Shown here piece by piece: positions 11,205 to 29,464 of a stretch of DNA of 64,000 bases. Within the stretch, counting starts at the first letter, position 1, and every line of letters begins with the position of its first letter. The notes under the pieces are model-generated. The model was not told the origin of the DNA. It made no database searches and saw only the letters and a list, made by a program, of their open reading frames with translations. Source of the DNA: Halicephalobus mephisto (taxonomy: Eukaryota > Nematoda > Chromadorea > Rhabditida > Panagrolaimidae); contig SWDT01000036.1 in NCBI GenBank assembly GCA_009193035.1, positions 62,001 to 126,000 of the forward strand, given 5' to 3'. Position numbers and translations under genes: made by a program.

Positions 11205-11850
11205 TGACGATTTCGGAGTTGTTACTGTATCAAAAGTTACTTTTTTGTGTGATTAACTATTTATTAATTTCAACTTCAAAGTTGTCTTATTTAAAGTTGT
11301 CATCTATATAATTCAGAAAAAGTTTTACAATTAAAAAAGTAACTTTTAATTTAGTAACAAATAGAAATCGTCACTATTAAGTTACAATTTTTGTTACAAA
11401 TGTCAAATATTCTTGAAAAATGTGACGATTGTATTGTATTCTTGTCACATTTTACGATTGTTACTGCATTAAAGATTACACTTTTTTGTGTGATTAACTA
11501 TTTATTAATTTAAAATTCAAAGTTATCTTATTTACAGTTGTCATCGAGATAATTCAGAAAAAGTTTTACAATTAAAACACAAAAAAGTAACTTTTGATTT
11601 AGTAACAAACGAAAATCGTCACTATTAATTACAATTTTCGTTACAAATGTCAAAATTCTTGAAAATCATAAAAATTATGTCACATTTTTGTCACAATTGG
11701 CATTTGTTACTGTATCAAAAGTTACTTTTTTGTGTGATTAACTGTTTATTAATTTAAAATTCAAAGTTATTTCATTTAAAGTTGTCATCGAGATAATTCA
11801 GAAAAAAATTCTACAATCATAATTTACTTAAAAGAGTGGAAAAACTTACT
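11205..11850. repeat. Tandem array of about 240 bp units containing inverted repeats
   Basis: GTTACTGTATCAAAAGTTAC or a close variant begins units near 11220, 11459 and 11705 (periods about 240 and 246 bp). Each unit pairs AAAAGTTACTTTTTTGTG near its start with AAAAAAGTAACTTTT about 130 bp later, so it can fold back on itself. A diverged relative (GTTACGTTTTTGTGTG, AACAAATGCAAATTTTC) appears near 62300-62430. It is non-coding. Confidence 0.75.
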
Positions 11851-12299
11851 TTCAAAATTCTTCTACTTTGTAAAGTTAACAATTTCTCATCAATCGCTGT
11901 AGGACCAAAAAGTAAAAATTTATTCAAATTCAAACTTTAATCAACTAAAATCACGAAAATTATTTTAATTTTTGAAACATTAACAAAATTCATGGAGTAC
12001 TGTATTTTCATTTTTGTTGATTAAGAATTCCAAAAAAATTTCCTACTGTAGCTGATGAAAAAAATAATGCAATTTTTCACCGAAGAAAGTGATTTCATGA
12101 AGGAGATTCTATTTCAGAATTCCGAATCAAGCTGTTTTTTCTCGTTCCTGGATCTAAATTCAGCATTACATTTTTTGAATTTTTGAACACCTAAGATTTC
12201 TAATTCATGTCGATAGTTTGTTATAAATAATACTGTAATGTACAGTCTACATAGTTTAGTAACTTGTCGAAGCGGTCTTCAAAATATTTGACGATGTAT

Positions 12300-12775
12300 G
12301 ACTAGATTACGGTTAGCCTATGCCTGAGGTCTGGTTCTGGTGCTCAGCTTGTCTTCATTTTTTTCTTTTTCTTCAGTGTTTGTTCCATAAGATACAGTGT
12401 TCGTTTTTCTGGATCGTTGACGTCATTTATCTCGGTTTTGGGTTTGATCGGGGTGTAAATCGGCTGTTTTTAGGTAGTTGTGTACTGTATCAAGCCATCG
12501 TTGTTCCGGACATCTCTTAGGGCATTCTTCCATTGTCCACATGTCTTCGGAGAAATTGTTAAAGTTATTTTTCCACGACTTCTCTGCAATCGACCGGTCT
12601 ACTATGATTTTTTTCTTTTTTGCATATATCCTTAGGGTATACTGTACTTGACTATTTGGATGTAAAGTTGTCATTTCATCACACTCGGCAACCTAGTTCT
12701 TCGATCGGGAATCCAACTCACGTCCCGTGGTGCTAGTCCTATGTACTACCGAAGAACGATCTACTTACAGTAATC
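12300..12775 (-). mobile_element. Retroelement remnant: tRNA-like head plus LINE-type C-terminal coding scrap
   Basis: On the minus strand a 62-nt tRNA-like fold (12757-12696) is closed by GTTCTTCG and CGAAGAAC, with D-arm-like TAGT...ACTA and a degenerate B box (GTTGGATTCCC). It is followed by an open stretch (12674-12423) ending EECPKRCPEQRWLDTVHNYL, which resembles the end of non-LTR retrotransposon reverse-transcriptase proteins. tRNA head plus LINE tail is the layout of a tRNA-derived SINE; a decayed LINE is the alternative. Confidence 0.5.
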
Positions 12776-13089
12776 TGAACCCACATCTTTTGATGTACAA
12801 GTTTCCGGAAAATTCCACTTTTTATTAAATAAAAATTTTCGATTTTTATTACATCATGAATTTATTACGATTTTTGTTCGGAATTTTATATATATTTTAA
12901 AAAATTTGGAATTTTATAAAACAAAAGAAATATTCGGAATTTTGATGATCAAATTTCGAAATAATTTCATCATGATAGTATTCATTGATTTATATCGCAT
13001 TTGAATTAATATTTATGTTGAAAAATAGAATCGAAAAAATTTAGAGAATCTTTATCAACAATACGATATTCGAAAATTCGACAAAGTAA

Positions 13090-13659
13090 TTTTACTACAA
13101 TAATACAGTAGACAGCAATTTCGACCACCTTAGTGTATTTCAACTGTATCTTCAGAATCTTTGAAATTCGGTTTTTGTATTCTTCTGGATCGAGGAAATT
13201 CATCGAATTTAAAAACTTAATGTTCCAATTTCTGTTGAATGATTCCTTCATCCACTTAAAACTGAGTTATTAAACAGTATTGAAAACGTCATACACGGAT
13301 TTACTGAGCACAAAAGTACCGATACACGGTACCTCCCTTGAAGAAGTTAAAAAATGTTTTTATCTGTTCGACAGGGTGGTACCAACCTGTTGACAGAGCA
13401 GTTACCGTATTCTTTACAGCTCCACTTTCCAAACCTCGGATTACTTTGGAATAAGGGAATGCAGTAATGAGGAAATTTACTTAGTTACAGAAAGAACTAT
13501 TGAAAAAGTAAATTAAAAAAGTAGTTCAGATGGATGATCGGGGTTCGACTAGCAGGTGAAAAAGTTCTTTTTTGAGCACTTCATAATCAAATCCGTACTT
13601 TTACTCGATTTCTCCTTCCACAACTTTCGACAAATCACCTCTCAGCAGATATCTGACAA
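13090..13659. repeat. 570-bp duplicated segment, copy 1
   Basis: Runs from TTTTACTACAATAATACAG to CTCAGCAGATATCTGACAA and is nearly identical to 23507-24074. Both copies carry an open minus-strand stretch (MKESFNRNWNIKFLNSMNFL...). No terminal inverted repeats are evident. The element family is not recognised. Confidence 0.85.
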
Positions 13660-14580
13660 GTTATATAACACGCTGTAGCTGAAAAATTATAAAATATATT
13701 GTAGATGATAAGTCGTCCAGTATACTGTAGATAATAAGTCGTGAAATGTACTGTATATCACAAGTTGTGTAATATATTGTATCTTTTAAATGATATAATA
13801 CAGTGAAGATTATAAGTTATGAAATATGCCATGTCTTGTAAGTTATGCAAAATATTATGTCTGAGAAGTTGTATAACGTATTTTATGAATGCTTTAATAT
13901 ACTGTAGATAATGTATTTCATAACTTATAATCTACAGTATATTATCAATTTATCATGTCTTGCAAGTTATGCAAGATACTGTATTTTATAAACTATATAA
14001 CATACGGTAGCTGAGAGATTACATAAGTTATTTTGTTTCATGAATAATGTAATATACTGTGGCCAATAAGTTAACAATATACTGTAGATTATAAATTACG
14101 GAACATTATGTCTTGCATGTTATGCAAGATACTGTATTTTATAAACTACTTAACATACGGTGACTGAGAGGTTATATAAGTTATTTTATTTTATACATGA
14201 TGTAATATACTGTAGATGATATGTTAACAATATACTGTAGATTATGTTACGGAACATTGTATCTTGCAAATTATGCAAGATATTGTATTTTATAAAATAC
14301 ATAATATACGGTGACTGAGAGGTTATATAAATTATTTTATTTTATACATGATGTAATTACTGTAGATGATATGTTAACAATATACTGTAGATTATAAGTT
14401 ACGAAACATTGTATCTTGCAAATTATGTAAGATATTGTATTTTATAAAATACATAATATACGGTGACTGAGAGATTACATAACTTATTTTATTTTATACA
14501 TGATGTAATTACTGTAGATTATAAATTATAAAAAATGTTGTTTTCGATAAGTTGTGTTATGTAATGTACTGTAGATTAGT
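13660..14580. repeat. Tandem array with 151-153 bp period (TACTGTAGATTATAAGTTA)
   Basis: TACGGTGACTGAGAG-type marks fall at 14003, 14156, 14307 and 14459, giving periods of 153, 151 and 152 bp. Every unit carries AATATACTGTAGATTATAA, TTGCAAATTATGCAAGATA and a TTTATACATGATGTAA stretch. More diverged copies extend back to 13670. It is non-coding. Confidence 0.85.
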
Positions 14581-16691
14581 CGAAGTGACGGAGAAGGGGA
14601 AGGTGGTGTTGTTGTGAACCAACCGCGGCAATTACGAATGAAATTATTTTTAACACTATCCCTCAATTCCCAATGTTCTTTGGCTCAAGCCATTTCAGAA
14701 CTTGCAATCTCATTTCCCATCAAAGACCTCATAAATTGCCATATTTGGTTTTTCTGTCTCTTCTTTTGCTCTTTTTCAAATTCCACATGAATATTTTTGG
14801 ACCGCCAGAAGGAGAGGATAAAGGAAGAACTGAGCTTTGTCTTTAATCCGGCTCAGAAAATAAAAGCTGGCTAAAATCAAGAGTAGGCGGTCATTTTTAA
14901 CCTTGGTTGGCTTCTACCACGATTTTTTTTGATTTTATTAAAAAACTTTAAAAATTATTATTTAAAAAAATTTTTAAATTTATAAAAAACTTTAAAAATT
15001 ATTATTTAAAAAATTTTTAAATTTATAAAAAACTTCGAAAATTATTATTTAAAAAAATTTTTGATTTTATTAAAAAACTTCGAAAATTATTATTTAAAAA
15101 AATTTTTGATTTTATTAAAAAACTTTAAAAATTATTATTTAAAAAAATTTTTAAATTTATAAAAAATTTTAAAAATTTTAAATTTTCTAAAAAGTTTCAA
15201 AAATTATTATTTTACAAAAAATTTATAAAAAATTTTAAATTTTATTTAAAAAATTTAAAAAATTTTAATTTTATTAAAAAATAAAAAAAAATTAATTTTG
15301 TTTAAAAATATTTTTAAATTTTAAATTTTATTTTTAAAAAGTAGATTTTATTAAAGAAGATTTTTTAAATTATTAATTTTACAAAAATTTTTCGAAAATT
15401 ATTTAATTTTTAATGAACTTTGAATATTTTTAAAAATTAATTTTAAAAAATAAAAATCGTTAAAAAAATTTTTCCGAATTACTGTAATTAATAATTTTTA
15501 AACTTTTAATTCGAAAAATTAATTTTTCAATTTTTGAAAATTTTTATTTTTTTTCAATTTTTATTAAATTAAATTTTTTTTAAAATTAAAATTTTATTTT
15601 TTGAAAGTTTTTTTAAAATTAAAATTTATTTTTAAAATTTTATTTTTTTTTAAACTTTTTAAATTTAAAAATTTTTATTTTTAAATTTTAATTTTTTAAT
15701 TTTTTTTAATTTAAAAACTTTTATTTTTTTTAACTTTTTTTAATTTAAAAATTTTCCTTTTTTAAATTCTATTTTTTTACTTTTTAGGACTTTTTTAAGT
15801 TTTATTTTTTATAATTTTTACTTTCAATTTTACCTTTTTATTTCTAGTTTTACTTTATTTAATTTTATTTTCCTTATTTTAATTTTGGAAACCCTTCTAT
15901 AAAAAACCGAAAAATTATGGCAATCAATGAAAAGTGTCCTTACATACCTCAAACAATAATTCAGGACTGTTTTTGGAAGTCTACCAAGGACAAACACAAA
16001 CAAACAAGAATGAAACCAGTGGCGATGCCAGTTCATCCTTCCTCAAGTCGATTAAAGTTTGGCAACGTCCTCAAAAGAAAAATTTGTTCGTCTTTCTTTT
16101 CATCGGGAAATAAAAACCGCAACAAGTTGCTGTGTGCGTCCTCGGAGAGCAGAACCCCGCCTTTGAAGACTGGCGGCTGTTCTTGAGGCTTGAATGCGGC
16201 AGGAAGGAAGAGGAAAGACAAACATGGCTTTTCACAGGGAATTTGTGAGTGAAACAGACATTTATATTTTTCGTCGTTGAAAGCTGCGCTGCGTTTTCCT
16301 CGTGCCTCTGGCGTTTGTGCCGCCTCTGCAAGACGAGGATCGATCTTTCGAAAGGCGGCCGTTCCTTGCCTTTGCCGTGCTGGCTACAGCAACACAACAA
16401 CAACAGCCACCAGCATTCTCTGCTTTGAGAGCCTCAGGGTCGTTCTCGCATTGATCCAGAAGACGCGAGAAAAGAACGGGCTATTTTTCTTCGATTCCGA
16501 TTGTATTTTTCGGATCAAATCCGGAGAATTATTGTATTATTGCCGATATTACTCACAAATCGGGATTTATCTCATCTGCTTCCCGAAAATCCACCAGTCC
16601 TAGGACTGTCCTTCCCAGCCCCGCCGAAACCCAGCGCGACGGCGCCGTCCCCCGAGGTCGGCGCCGTGTGCTCTGAGTAAAAATGCGCCTA
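14581..16691. promoter_or_regulatory. Upstream region of the G-alpha-s gene
   Basis: From 14590 to 14930 composition is even, with no supportable exon. From 14930 to 15890 the DNA is degenerate TTTAAAAATTATTATTTAAAAA. From 15900 to 16690 GC content rises, with CCGAGGTCGGCGCCG just before the start, as expected for a 5' UTR or promoter. Open frames on both strands at 15.9-16.6 kb lack coding character. Confidence 0.45.
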
Positions 16692-22770
<6,079 letters not shown>

Positions 22771-23506
22771 TACTGTCCATCGAAAGACCAAATCTGCTTA
22801 CTGTATTACTTTTATCTTGGGCACCAGAATCCACCAAGTTTTCAGTTCCCGAGAGCGCGTTCATCTTGTTTCAGATTTTAACGGGTCACATTTTTCGGAG
22901 AATTTTTAAAATCATTTTTAAGTAAAATTTAGTAAATCAAATTTGCTTTTGAGTCATTGTCTAAGTCTATAATTATGTTTTGCCCGCTTCTGCCCGCCTC
23001 GATGATCGTCGCTTCGCTTGCCCAAATGCGTCACATGATCTGCTTTGTCTTTGACGAAGTCTGATTCGGCAAAAAAAATGTGATCCATTTTTTCGAAAAA
23101 ACAAAAGTGCACGCCTACTTCCGGTTAGTCTTGCCTCGATCTCGTGATCGGACAAGGATCTCTCGGATCCGGATCGATTTTGCCTCAGACTGTCATCCCC
23201 GAAGCACAAACCAAAACAGATTGTGATCCGAGAAACCTGTGTATTATTATTATTTTATTGTTTGTGAGAAAGTAAACAAAACAGAAGCTAATTGTCAAGT
23301 GTTTTCAAAATGAAACAATTGTAAAATTATTAAAATTTTATTGGTTTGATTTTTTCGGAAATATTTAAAACAGAAAAAATTCGATTTTAAGGGGGTCATG
23401 AAGAGGATACGGTAGATGGGTGTCACTTCGTCAGGGGGTTACGAAGAGGATACAATTGACAAGATTTGCTTCATCCGGGGTCATGAAGATGGAAGACATT
23501 CGAAAA
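22771..23506. other. 3' flank of G-alpha-s
   Basis: Probably the 3' UTR at first, moderately GC-rich to about 23230, then AT-rich. From 23390 to 23490 the phrase GGGTCATGAAGAGGATAC recurs in degenerate form (about three times) directly before the second 570-bp duplicate. No exon supported. Confidence 0.45.
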
Positions 23507-24074
23507 TTTTACTACAATAATACAGTAGACAGCAATTTCGACCACCTTAGTGTATTTCAACTGTATCTTCAGAATCTTTGAAATTCGGTCTTTGTATTCT
23601 TCTGGATCGAGGAAATTCATCGAATTTAAAAACTTAATGTTCCAATTTCTGTTGAATGATTCCTTCATCCACTTAAAACTGGGTTATTCAACAGTATTGA
23701 AAACGTCATACACGGATTTTCTGAGCACAAAAGTACCGATACACGGTACCTCCCTTGAAGAAATTAAAGTGTTTTTATCTGTTCGACAGGGTGGTACCAA
23801 CCCGTTGATAGGGCAGTTACCGTATTCTTTACAACTCCACTTTCCAAACCTCGGATTACTTTGGAATAAGGGAATGCAGTAATGAAGAAGTTTACCTAGT
23901 TACAGAAAGAACTATTGCAAAAGTAAATTTAAAAAGTAGTTCAGATGGATGATCGGGGTTCGACTAGCAGGTGAAAAAGTTCTTTTTTGAGCACTTCATA
24001 ATCAAATCCGTACTTTTACTCGATTTCTCCTTCCACAACTTTCGACAAATCACCTCTCAGCAGATATCTGACAA
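23507..24074. repeat. 570-bp duplicated segment, copy 2
   Basis: Nearly identical to 13090-13659 in the same orientation, about 10.4 kb away. Flanks share no sequence with those of copy 1, so the duplicated unit has defined ends. Confidence 0.85.
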
Positions 24075-24831
24075 ATCCTACAATGTACCGTAACCAATTC
24101 GGAGCAGTCGAAATTAGTAACATTATTTCTTCTAGAAGTTTCTTGTGCAAAATAAATCATTTCCATCTGCTAAACCTTCTTCCCCATTCTTAATTCACCG
24201 ACATTTCATCCAAAAGTGAAAAATTGACGGTTTTCCACATACGGACACGGAAAACATTAATTTATCCATAAGTGAAGATTTTATATATGGAAATTATTTA
24301 TTTCTCCATTAAAACTCCGAAAATTCACCGACAGTAAATTCCAAATTGTGAAAATAAATTATTCGTAACTATATTGGTTTTCAAAAGTCAAACGATTTCG
24401 AAATTCCACAAAAAAACAGAATTTCAAAACTCTAGAATCAACCTCTTAAAATAAACAGATACAGTAATAAATAATTAATCATAACCGAAATAAAAAAATA
24501 AATTTCTCTATTTAATTAATCATTGGAATAACTGCCGGAAATGACCTGGTTTTCAAATCCCAAAGCAGAGTCAACTGACCGAGTACAGTAAGCACCCGAA
24601 GGAGCCTGACTCCGGCTTTGTCCCGGCGCGATATCGATTTTTTCAGGGGCGCGCTTTTGCTTGTCCAGTGAGACAACTTGCGGTCATTTCTTCTTCGATC
24701 ATTTTTCACGTGTTTTATATAAATTTTCCGTTGTTTTTGTTCTTTATCCATCTGTTTCCATCACTTACTCAATCTACCACCAGTTTCAGTCAAATTAAGC
24801 CAGTCGAAAAGTTCCCAAGACGTCGTAACGT
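24075..24831. promoter_or_regulatory. Upstream region of the hnRNP K gene
   Basis: AT-rich to 24530, then more GC-rich (CCGGCTTTGTCCCGGCGCGA, CAGGGGCGCGC). TTTTATATAAATTTTCC at about 24714-24731 could be a TATA element. No exon supported before the ATG at 24832. Confidence 0.4.
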
Positions 24832-26395
24832 ATGGTTAGTCTTGTTTCCTCATTTCTGCTCACATTCCCGTTGTTTTGCGGTAAACTTTGCGTTCTTTGC
24901 AGGACATGAAGCGTCACAACTCTGACAATAACCGCTTTAATGCCGGCGGTCCAAAGCGGTATCGAGTGGATCCGTACAACGAAGCTCTGGCGGATGGCAA
25001 GTTCGAGCTTCGTCTCCTGATCCCCAACAAGGCAGCCGGTGCGGTCATTGGAAAAGGCGGTGAAAACATCAAAGCAATCCGTGAGAAGGTATGTTTGAAG
25101 CGACCGTAATGGTGTCCGTCCTCAAGACCTCATCCTCAAAAGCCCCGCCGACCCACGTCGCCTGCGCTAGTTTGGGGACAACAAGATCTGAGGCCTTTTT
25201 TTTTGATCCTGTTGATCTTCCTTTTTAGTACGATGCCAGCCTGACCGTCCCTGATAGGAGTACACCTGAACGGTAATGATCCTCTCCCTTGCCCCGGTCC
25301 CAACTGTCCCCTGGCCACTTTTTGCTTGACCACAGAAACCCGCTTCATCATGCCATCGGATTGGCGTTGCCTTGAAGACTAATCCGTAACTTTACTTGAT
25401 TAATTAACCTTTTTAGCGTTTTTGGCATTATCGTCAAGCTGGACAAGATCGTCGACTGCTTCACAGATATCTTATCCAGACTGGCTGAGGTTCGTTGAAT
25501 GTCGTGTTGTCCAGGTTTCAAGGTGGATTTCAGGAGCAGAAGCGCGAAAAAGCGAATGAAATTGACATCCGGATGTTGGTTCATCAATCCCACGCTGGAG
25601 CTATCATCGGACGAGCTGGATCTAAGATCAAGGAACTCAGAGACCAAACCCACTCCAACCTGAAAGTCCATCAGGAGTGCTGTCCCAACTCTACCGACCG
25701 TATTGTCCAGATTTTGACCAGTCAGGAGAACATGCCCAACGTTGTAAAGACACTAATTGACTTCCTTAAAGATGTGGGTTTCGCGCATGTGTTGCCTGAC
25801 TGTTTTCATTTTTTAGATTCCGATTAAAGGTCCTCAGAAACCCTACGATGCTTCTTGCTATGATCCCAGAGTAGCTTTCTCTTATGGGGGCTATGGAGTT
25901 GATCGTGCAGGTCATGGAGGACCCGGCATGCCCCCGAGAATGCCAGGACCACCAATGGATGGACCTTACGGAGCCAGAATGCCTGGGCCACCGCCACCGA
26001 TGGGATACGCTCCAATGGGACCACCTCCCTACGGCCAGAGAATGCCGCCACCTCCGATGGGTGGTGGGCCTCCCGGCGGCTTCATGATGGGCGGGGGAAT
26101 GGAACAGGTTTGCATCTAGCTCTGCCGACGATAACCTACACTTGTCTTGCAGGTCCAAGTAACGATCCCGAATGAACTCGGCGGAACCATCATCGGCAAA
26201 GGCGGCGAACGCATCAACAGAATCCGACAACAGTCCGGAGCGAGGATCGAGATTGCTCCCTCCACCGGGAACGAAGACCGCGTCATTACGATCATCGGAA
26301 CTCAGTCCCAAATCCAGGCCGCCCAATACATGCTCCAGCAGAGTGTGAGGAACTCTGAGGCCGGCAGAAGATACATGATGGATCAACCGCGTTGA
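24832..26395 (+). CDS. hrpk-1: hnRNP K-type poly(C)-binding protein with three KH domains
   Basis: Coding exons: ATG alone at 24832-24834, then 24903-25088, 25229-25272, 25417-25489, 25534-25773, 25817-26107 and 26153-26395 (359 residues; 357 if translation starts at ATG 24906). It is a nuclear RNA-binding protein with roles in splicing, mRNA stability and translation. KH1 has the GKGG loop in [17 protein letters not shown]2 GRAG in [17 protein letters not shown]3 GKGG in [15 protein letters not shown]. Between KH2 and KH3 lies a Pro/Gly/Met-rich linker of about 85 residues ([19 protein letters not shown]). The C-terminal KH3 and [13 protein letters not shown] spacing match hnRNP K better than PCBP. 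The GTTCGT donor after 25489 is unusual. The neighbouring minus-strand gene ends 165 bp away. Confidence 0.92.
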
Positions 26396-26560
26396 GCTTA
26401 AAGTTCATTGATATCATCAATTCGGGGTTTCATGGCATCTCGTACTGTTTTCATTGATTTTCTCGTTTACTACCACACTATTCGAACCAAACTTATTCTG
26501 GAGATTGTTTGTAAAGTCGTTGAACACTTTATTCCGAAAAGTGAAAAAACTCGAGAGCGA

Positions 26561-27625
26561 TCATGCGTAGCTTGTCTTGAGCTTGGAGCAGACGCATTGG
26601 GGTCGGCAGGTACCCCCGCGCCTTCTCCGGGGAGCTACTTTGTCTGCGGGAGCAGCTTCGCTGGTCGAGTAGTGGACAGTGATGAGGTTCTCGAGGGTCT
26701 CCAGCATTTGCTCCATGTTCTCAATGTGAGGGGCGGCTACAGTGGCATCCCCGGGGAAGGTCTCCTCTAGGGCTTCGCACCGCTTCATTTCGACGACACA
26801 AGCACTTACACATCCGATAAACTGAGAAGCATGTCTGGTGAACTCAACTCCTGCAATTGTTGGATTAGCCGATGGCGGGGGTCTTAAACGGAGGGTGACA
26901 CTAGTGCAGAGTACTTCCTGTTGTGCGGAGTAAACTCAGGTCTTGGATATATTTAGAAGGGAGTTGGTGTAGTCATGAAAGCAGTAATAACGACGTTTGC
27001 GGTTTAGAGGTTGTGGTTGGCAGATAATTAGGAGGTTTAAGAAGTAAACGACTTACCTTCGTGTTTGAGCTGGGGCAAAACACAATTTTTTGTAGTTTCA
27101 CACGATCTAACGCAGGCTCTAGCACTGTTATCAATTTCCTTCCTTAGTTGTGGTCCGTCTCCGGTAGTTCCGATATTCTGTATGGCATTGCGAAATGTGG
27201 CCAGTTGGACATTGCACTCGTGTAGAAGCTGGAAAAATTGAGTTTTATTTATCAGTTACCGCAGAAAATTGAAGATCGATATATCAATTGCTTAATGCAA
27301 CTGAAGAAGTGGAGTTGATGGGTGGATAGAGGGGGTTGTAAACTGATATATGAACTGTCGGATGTAAGTGGAAACTGACCTCTTGGAGCTTACGTACAGA
27401 AGACAGCGAATGCTGCCTTAGTTTGGCAGTTCGCTGTTCTCTGGCAGTTGCTGTTCCACCGCTAGCGGCATCGGCAGTAGTTGGGGTACCGGTGGCAGAT
27501 GACGCTCCTCCACCAAGCTCGTTTTCATCTACTTCTACCGCCGCCGATGTTGCGGCAGCGGTTGAAGCTTTGCTTCGGCTTCTGAGCCCCACCGTTTTTG
27601 CCAGGCGCGCCGTTTTAGTGAAGTT
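26561..27625 (-). CDS. rsbp-1: R7 RGS-binding protein (R7BP/RSBP-1-like), 5' end uncertain
   Basis: Exons 27625-27380, 27228-27057 and 26850-26561 join in phase for at least 235 residues. No ATG is in frame in the first listed exon, which begins at a TTTATATAG acceptor, so a start exon lies upstream. Order: a low-complexity Ala/Gly/Thr stretch, a helical core (HECNVQLATFRNAIQNIG, CVRSCETTKNCVLPQLKHE, FIGCVSACVVEMKRCEALEE), then a basic, cysteine-bearing tail (APRRRRGGTCRPQCVCSK). R7BP proteins tether R7-class RGS/G-beta-5 complexes to membranes through a basic, palmitoylated C terminus, and the tail here fits that. Family assignment is from layout and partial resemblance, not an alignment. 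Confidence 0.72.
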
Positions 27626-28081
27626 CTATATAAAATAACAAATCTAATATGGATATTCAGATAGTCCACCAGCTACAACATGAAAAAAATATATCGAGAT
27701 CGAAAACTGCGGCTGTCCAAAAGCGGAAATGAGCGTTCAGCGACGAGCTGCTGGCTTTTTTCCAGTGCGAGTGAGCCCCGAGCTATAGTGTGCGTCTGTC
27801 CGTCGCGGAGGAGAAAGAAGCCAGACTGGGACCACTAATGCCGCCTCTAGCGCTTTTAAAAATTGGCCTGACAAATATTCCAATTTCAAGCAATACAGGA
27901 TCCTGAAACGAAAATTTTTTGTCCGTGTTGATTTGAATTTTTCCACTTTTTGAAATGCAATTTCCCAAGTTTTTCCTGTTTGAAGTTGTTTGCTTTTTTT
28001 TCTTTGTAAATGACGTAAGTCTCTCTTTAGGCCCGCTCAGGATCATCCCGGATAGACTGCTGGAGCCGGGCCTCTCGCGAG

Positions 28082-29348
28082 ATGAGTAAATGCAACACTC
28101 AGGAAGACGAGAACCCAAAGGTTAGGTATTTTTTTATTTTCTTAGATGTTCTTTGACTTTACATTTAGGCTTCGCACAGAAAGGAAATGACAAACCTCAC
28201 AATGAGCCTTGAGAACACGTCAATCACGGCCAGCCGGAAGAGAAAACAAGTAAGTTTTTGGATTTCTGTAGGCCAACCAGAGCGATCCATTTTCGGTTGA
28301 TTGAGTGTTAGTTGCGCTTTTCTGGATATGTATCGGCGCTGTCATATATAACCCCGAACCTTCAAAGGCGAATAGAGGCTTTTGTACCCTATATACCCCA
28401 ATTCAGGGGTTTCTAGGTCTATCTAGACGGAATATGGTTCCACAACAGATCAGGGGTCATTATCGCGCAAAACCAAAGTTTCAGGCTACTTTGGTTCCTA
28501 GAAATGTGCGTCAGGGGAATTTCGTCAAAAGTACTTGTTTTCGCTTTTTGCAATGTTAAGAATTAAGATTGATCACGTTGGAGTAACATCAAAAGTAGAA
28601 GTTTCAAAATTCCAAAAGAACTTTCGCAGATTAGATGATTATAAAGAGAACAATCCGATTACTCTCGGAAATAGTAACGAAATTACAGTCTCCGGGATCT
28701 CAACAAAGTGATTAACTACTCTAATCTGTAGGAATGTCTTCGAGTTGGAAATATTTGCAAACATTTCATTTTTAACTTTTGAAACGTCAATTCATAATGG
28801 AGTAACCCTTGAACAAGTTACTTTTTGCATTGAAGTCCCAGCTCAAATAAGATTTTTTAAATTTGTTTTGAGGAATTCGTTTCCATGGATCGGTAGTATC
28901 TTCAGTCAGATTAATCTTTGCGGGAGAATTTTCGAATACACTGGATTTTGAAGTGTTATTTAAAGTGGAGTTGTAATCTATAAAAAACTTGCCCGGAGAT
29001 TATCTTACCTCCTAGTCACTAATTACTACTTCTGAATAATTTCAGCTCGAAGAACGCAAGGAAGTCAGATTCAACGAGAACACCGAAGTTCACATTGTCG
29101 AGAGAACCGAACCTTCCCCGATGCTTTCCTCAACTTTCCGACTACCCTCTGTCATCAAAGGGTCCATGACTCCCAAGACTCCGGATGTCTCCCCTGTCTG
29201 TAAGCGGAGCAAGAGATGTAATAACTATCCTTCTCCCTTTGCCCTCGCCGCAGCGCTGTCTACTTCTGTCACTGAACAAGGCACCAAATTTACTAAATTG
29301 ACGTCTGAGCAGATTGACGGAAAAATTCTCCGGAAACCAAAAGTGTAA
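28082..29348 (+). CDS. Small basic protein with possible PP1-docking motif
   Basis: Exons 28082-28120, 28169-28249 and 29046-29348 join in phase (140 residues). Exon ends carry standard signals (GTTAGG/TTTAG, GTAAGT/TTTCAG). Features: a basic patch ITASRKRKQ, then ERKEVRFNENTEVHIVER, where KEVRF fits the RVxF docking consensus for protein phosphatase 1, followed by proline-directed sites (GSMTPKTPDVSP) typical of CDK/MAPK substrates. No folded domain is recognised. It may be a PP1 regulator or cell-cycle phosphoprotein, but the name and role are unknown. It converges on the CAF-1 gene, with 116 bp between stops. Confidence 0.7.
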
Positions 29349-29464
29349 GCTGCTCTCATTCACTAGAGCCTCAGGGTTTTTCGTTCACTTACGTGTAATA
29401 TTCTTTTGTATTCAAAGTCGCAAAACAGGTAAAATTACAAAAGTCAGAAACTTACAGACCAAAA

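Noticed and set aside
13920..14560. CRISPR-like array
   Set aside because: The 152-bp units have no constant repeat/variable spacer pattern and the DNA is eukaryotic.
16071..16403. Open frames on both strands before G-alpha-s
   Set aside because: No family resemblance, no splice support, and mutual overlap; better explained as GC-rich promoter/5' UTR.
22973..23209. Arg/Ser-rich minus-strand frame after G-alpha-s
   Set aside because: Lies in the expected 3' UTR; no acceptor or family similarity.
24512..24751. Minus-strand 79-codon frame before hnRNP K
   Set aside because: Covers the likely promoter/TATA region and lacks coding character.
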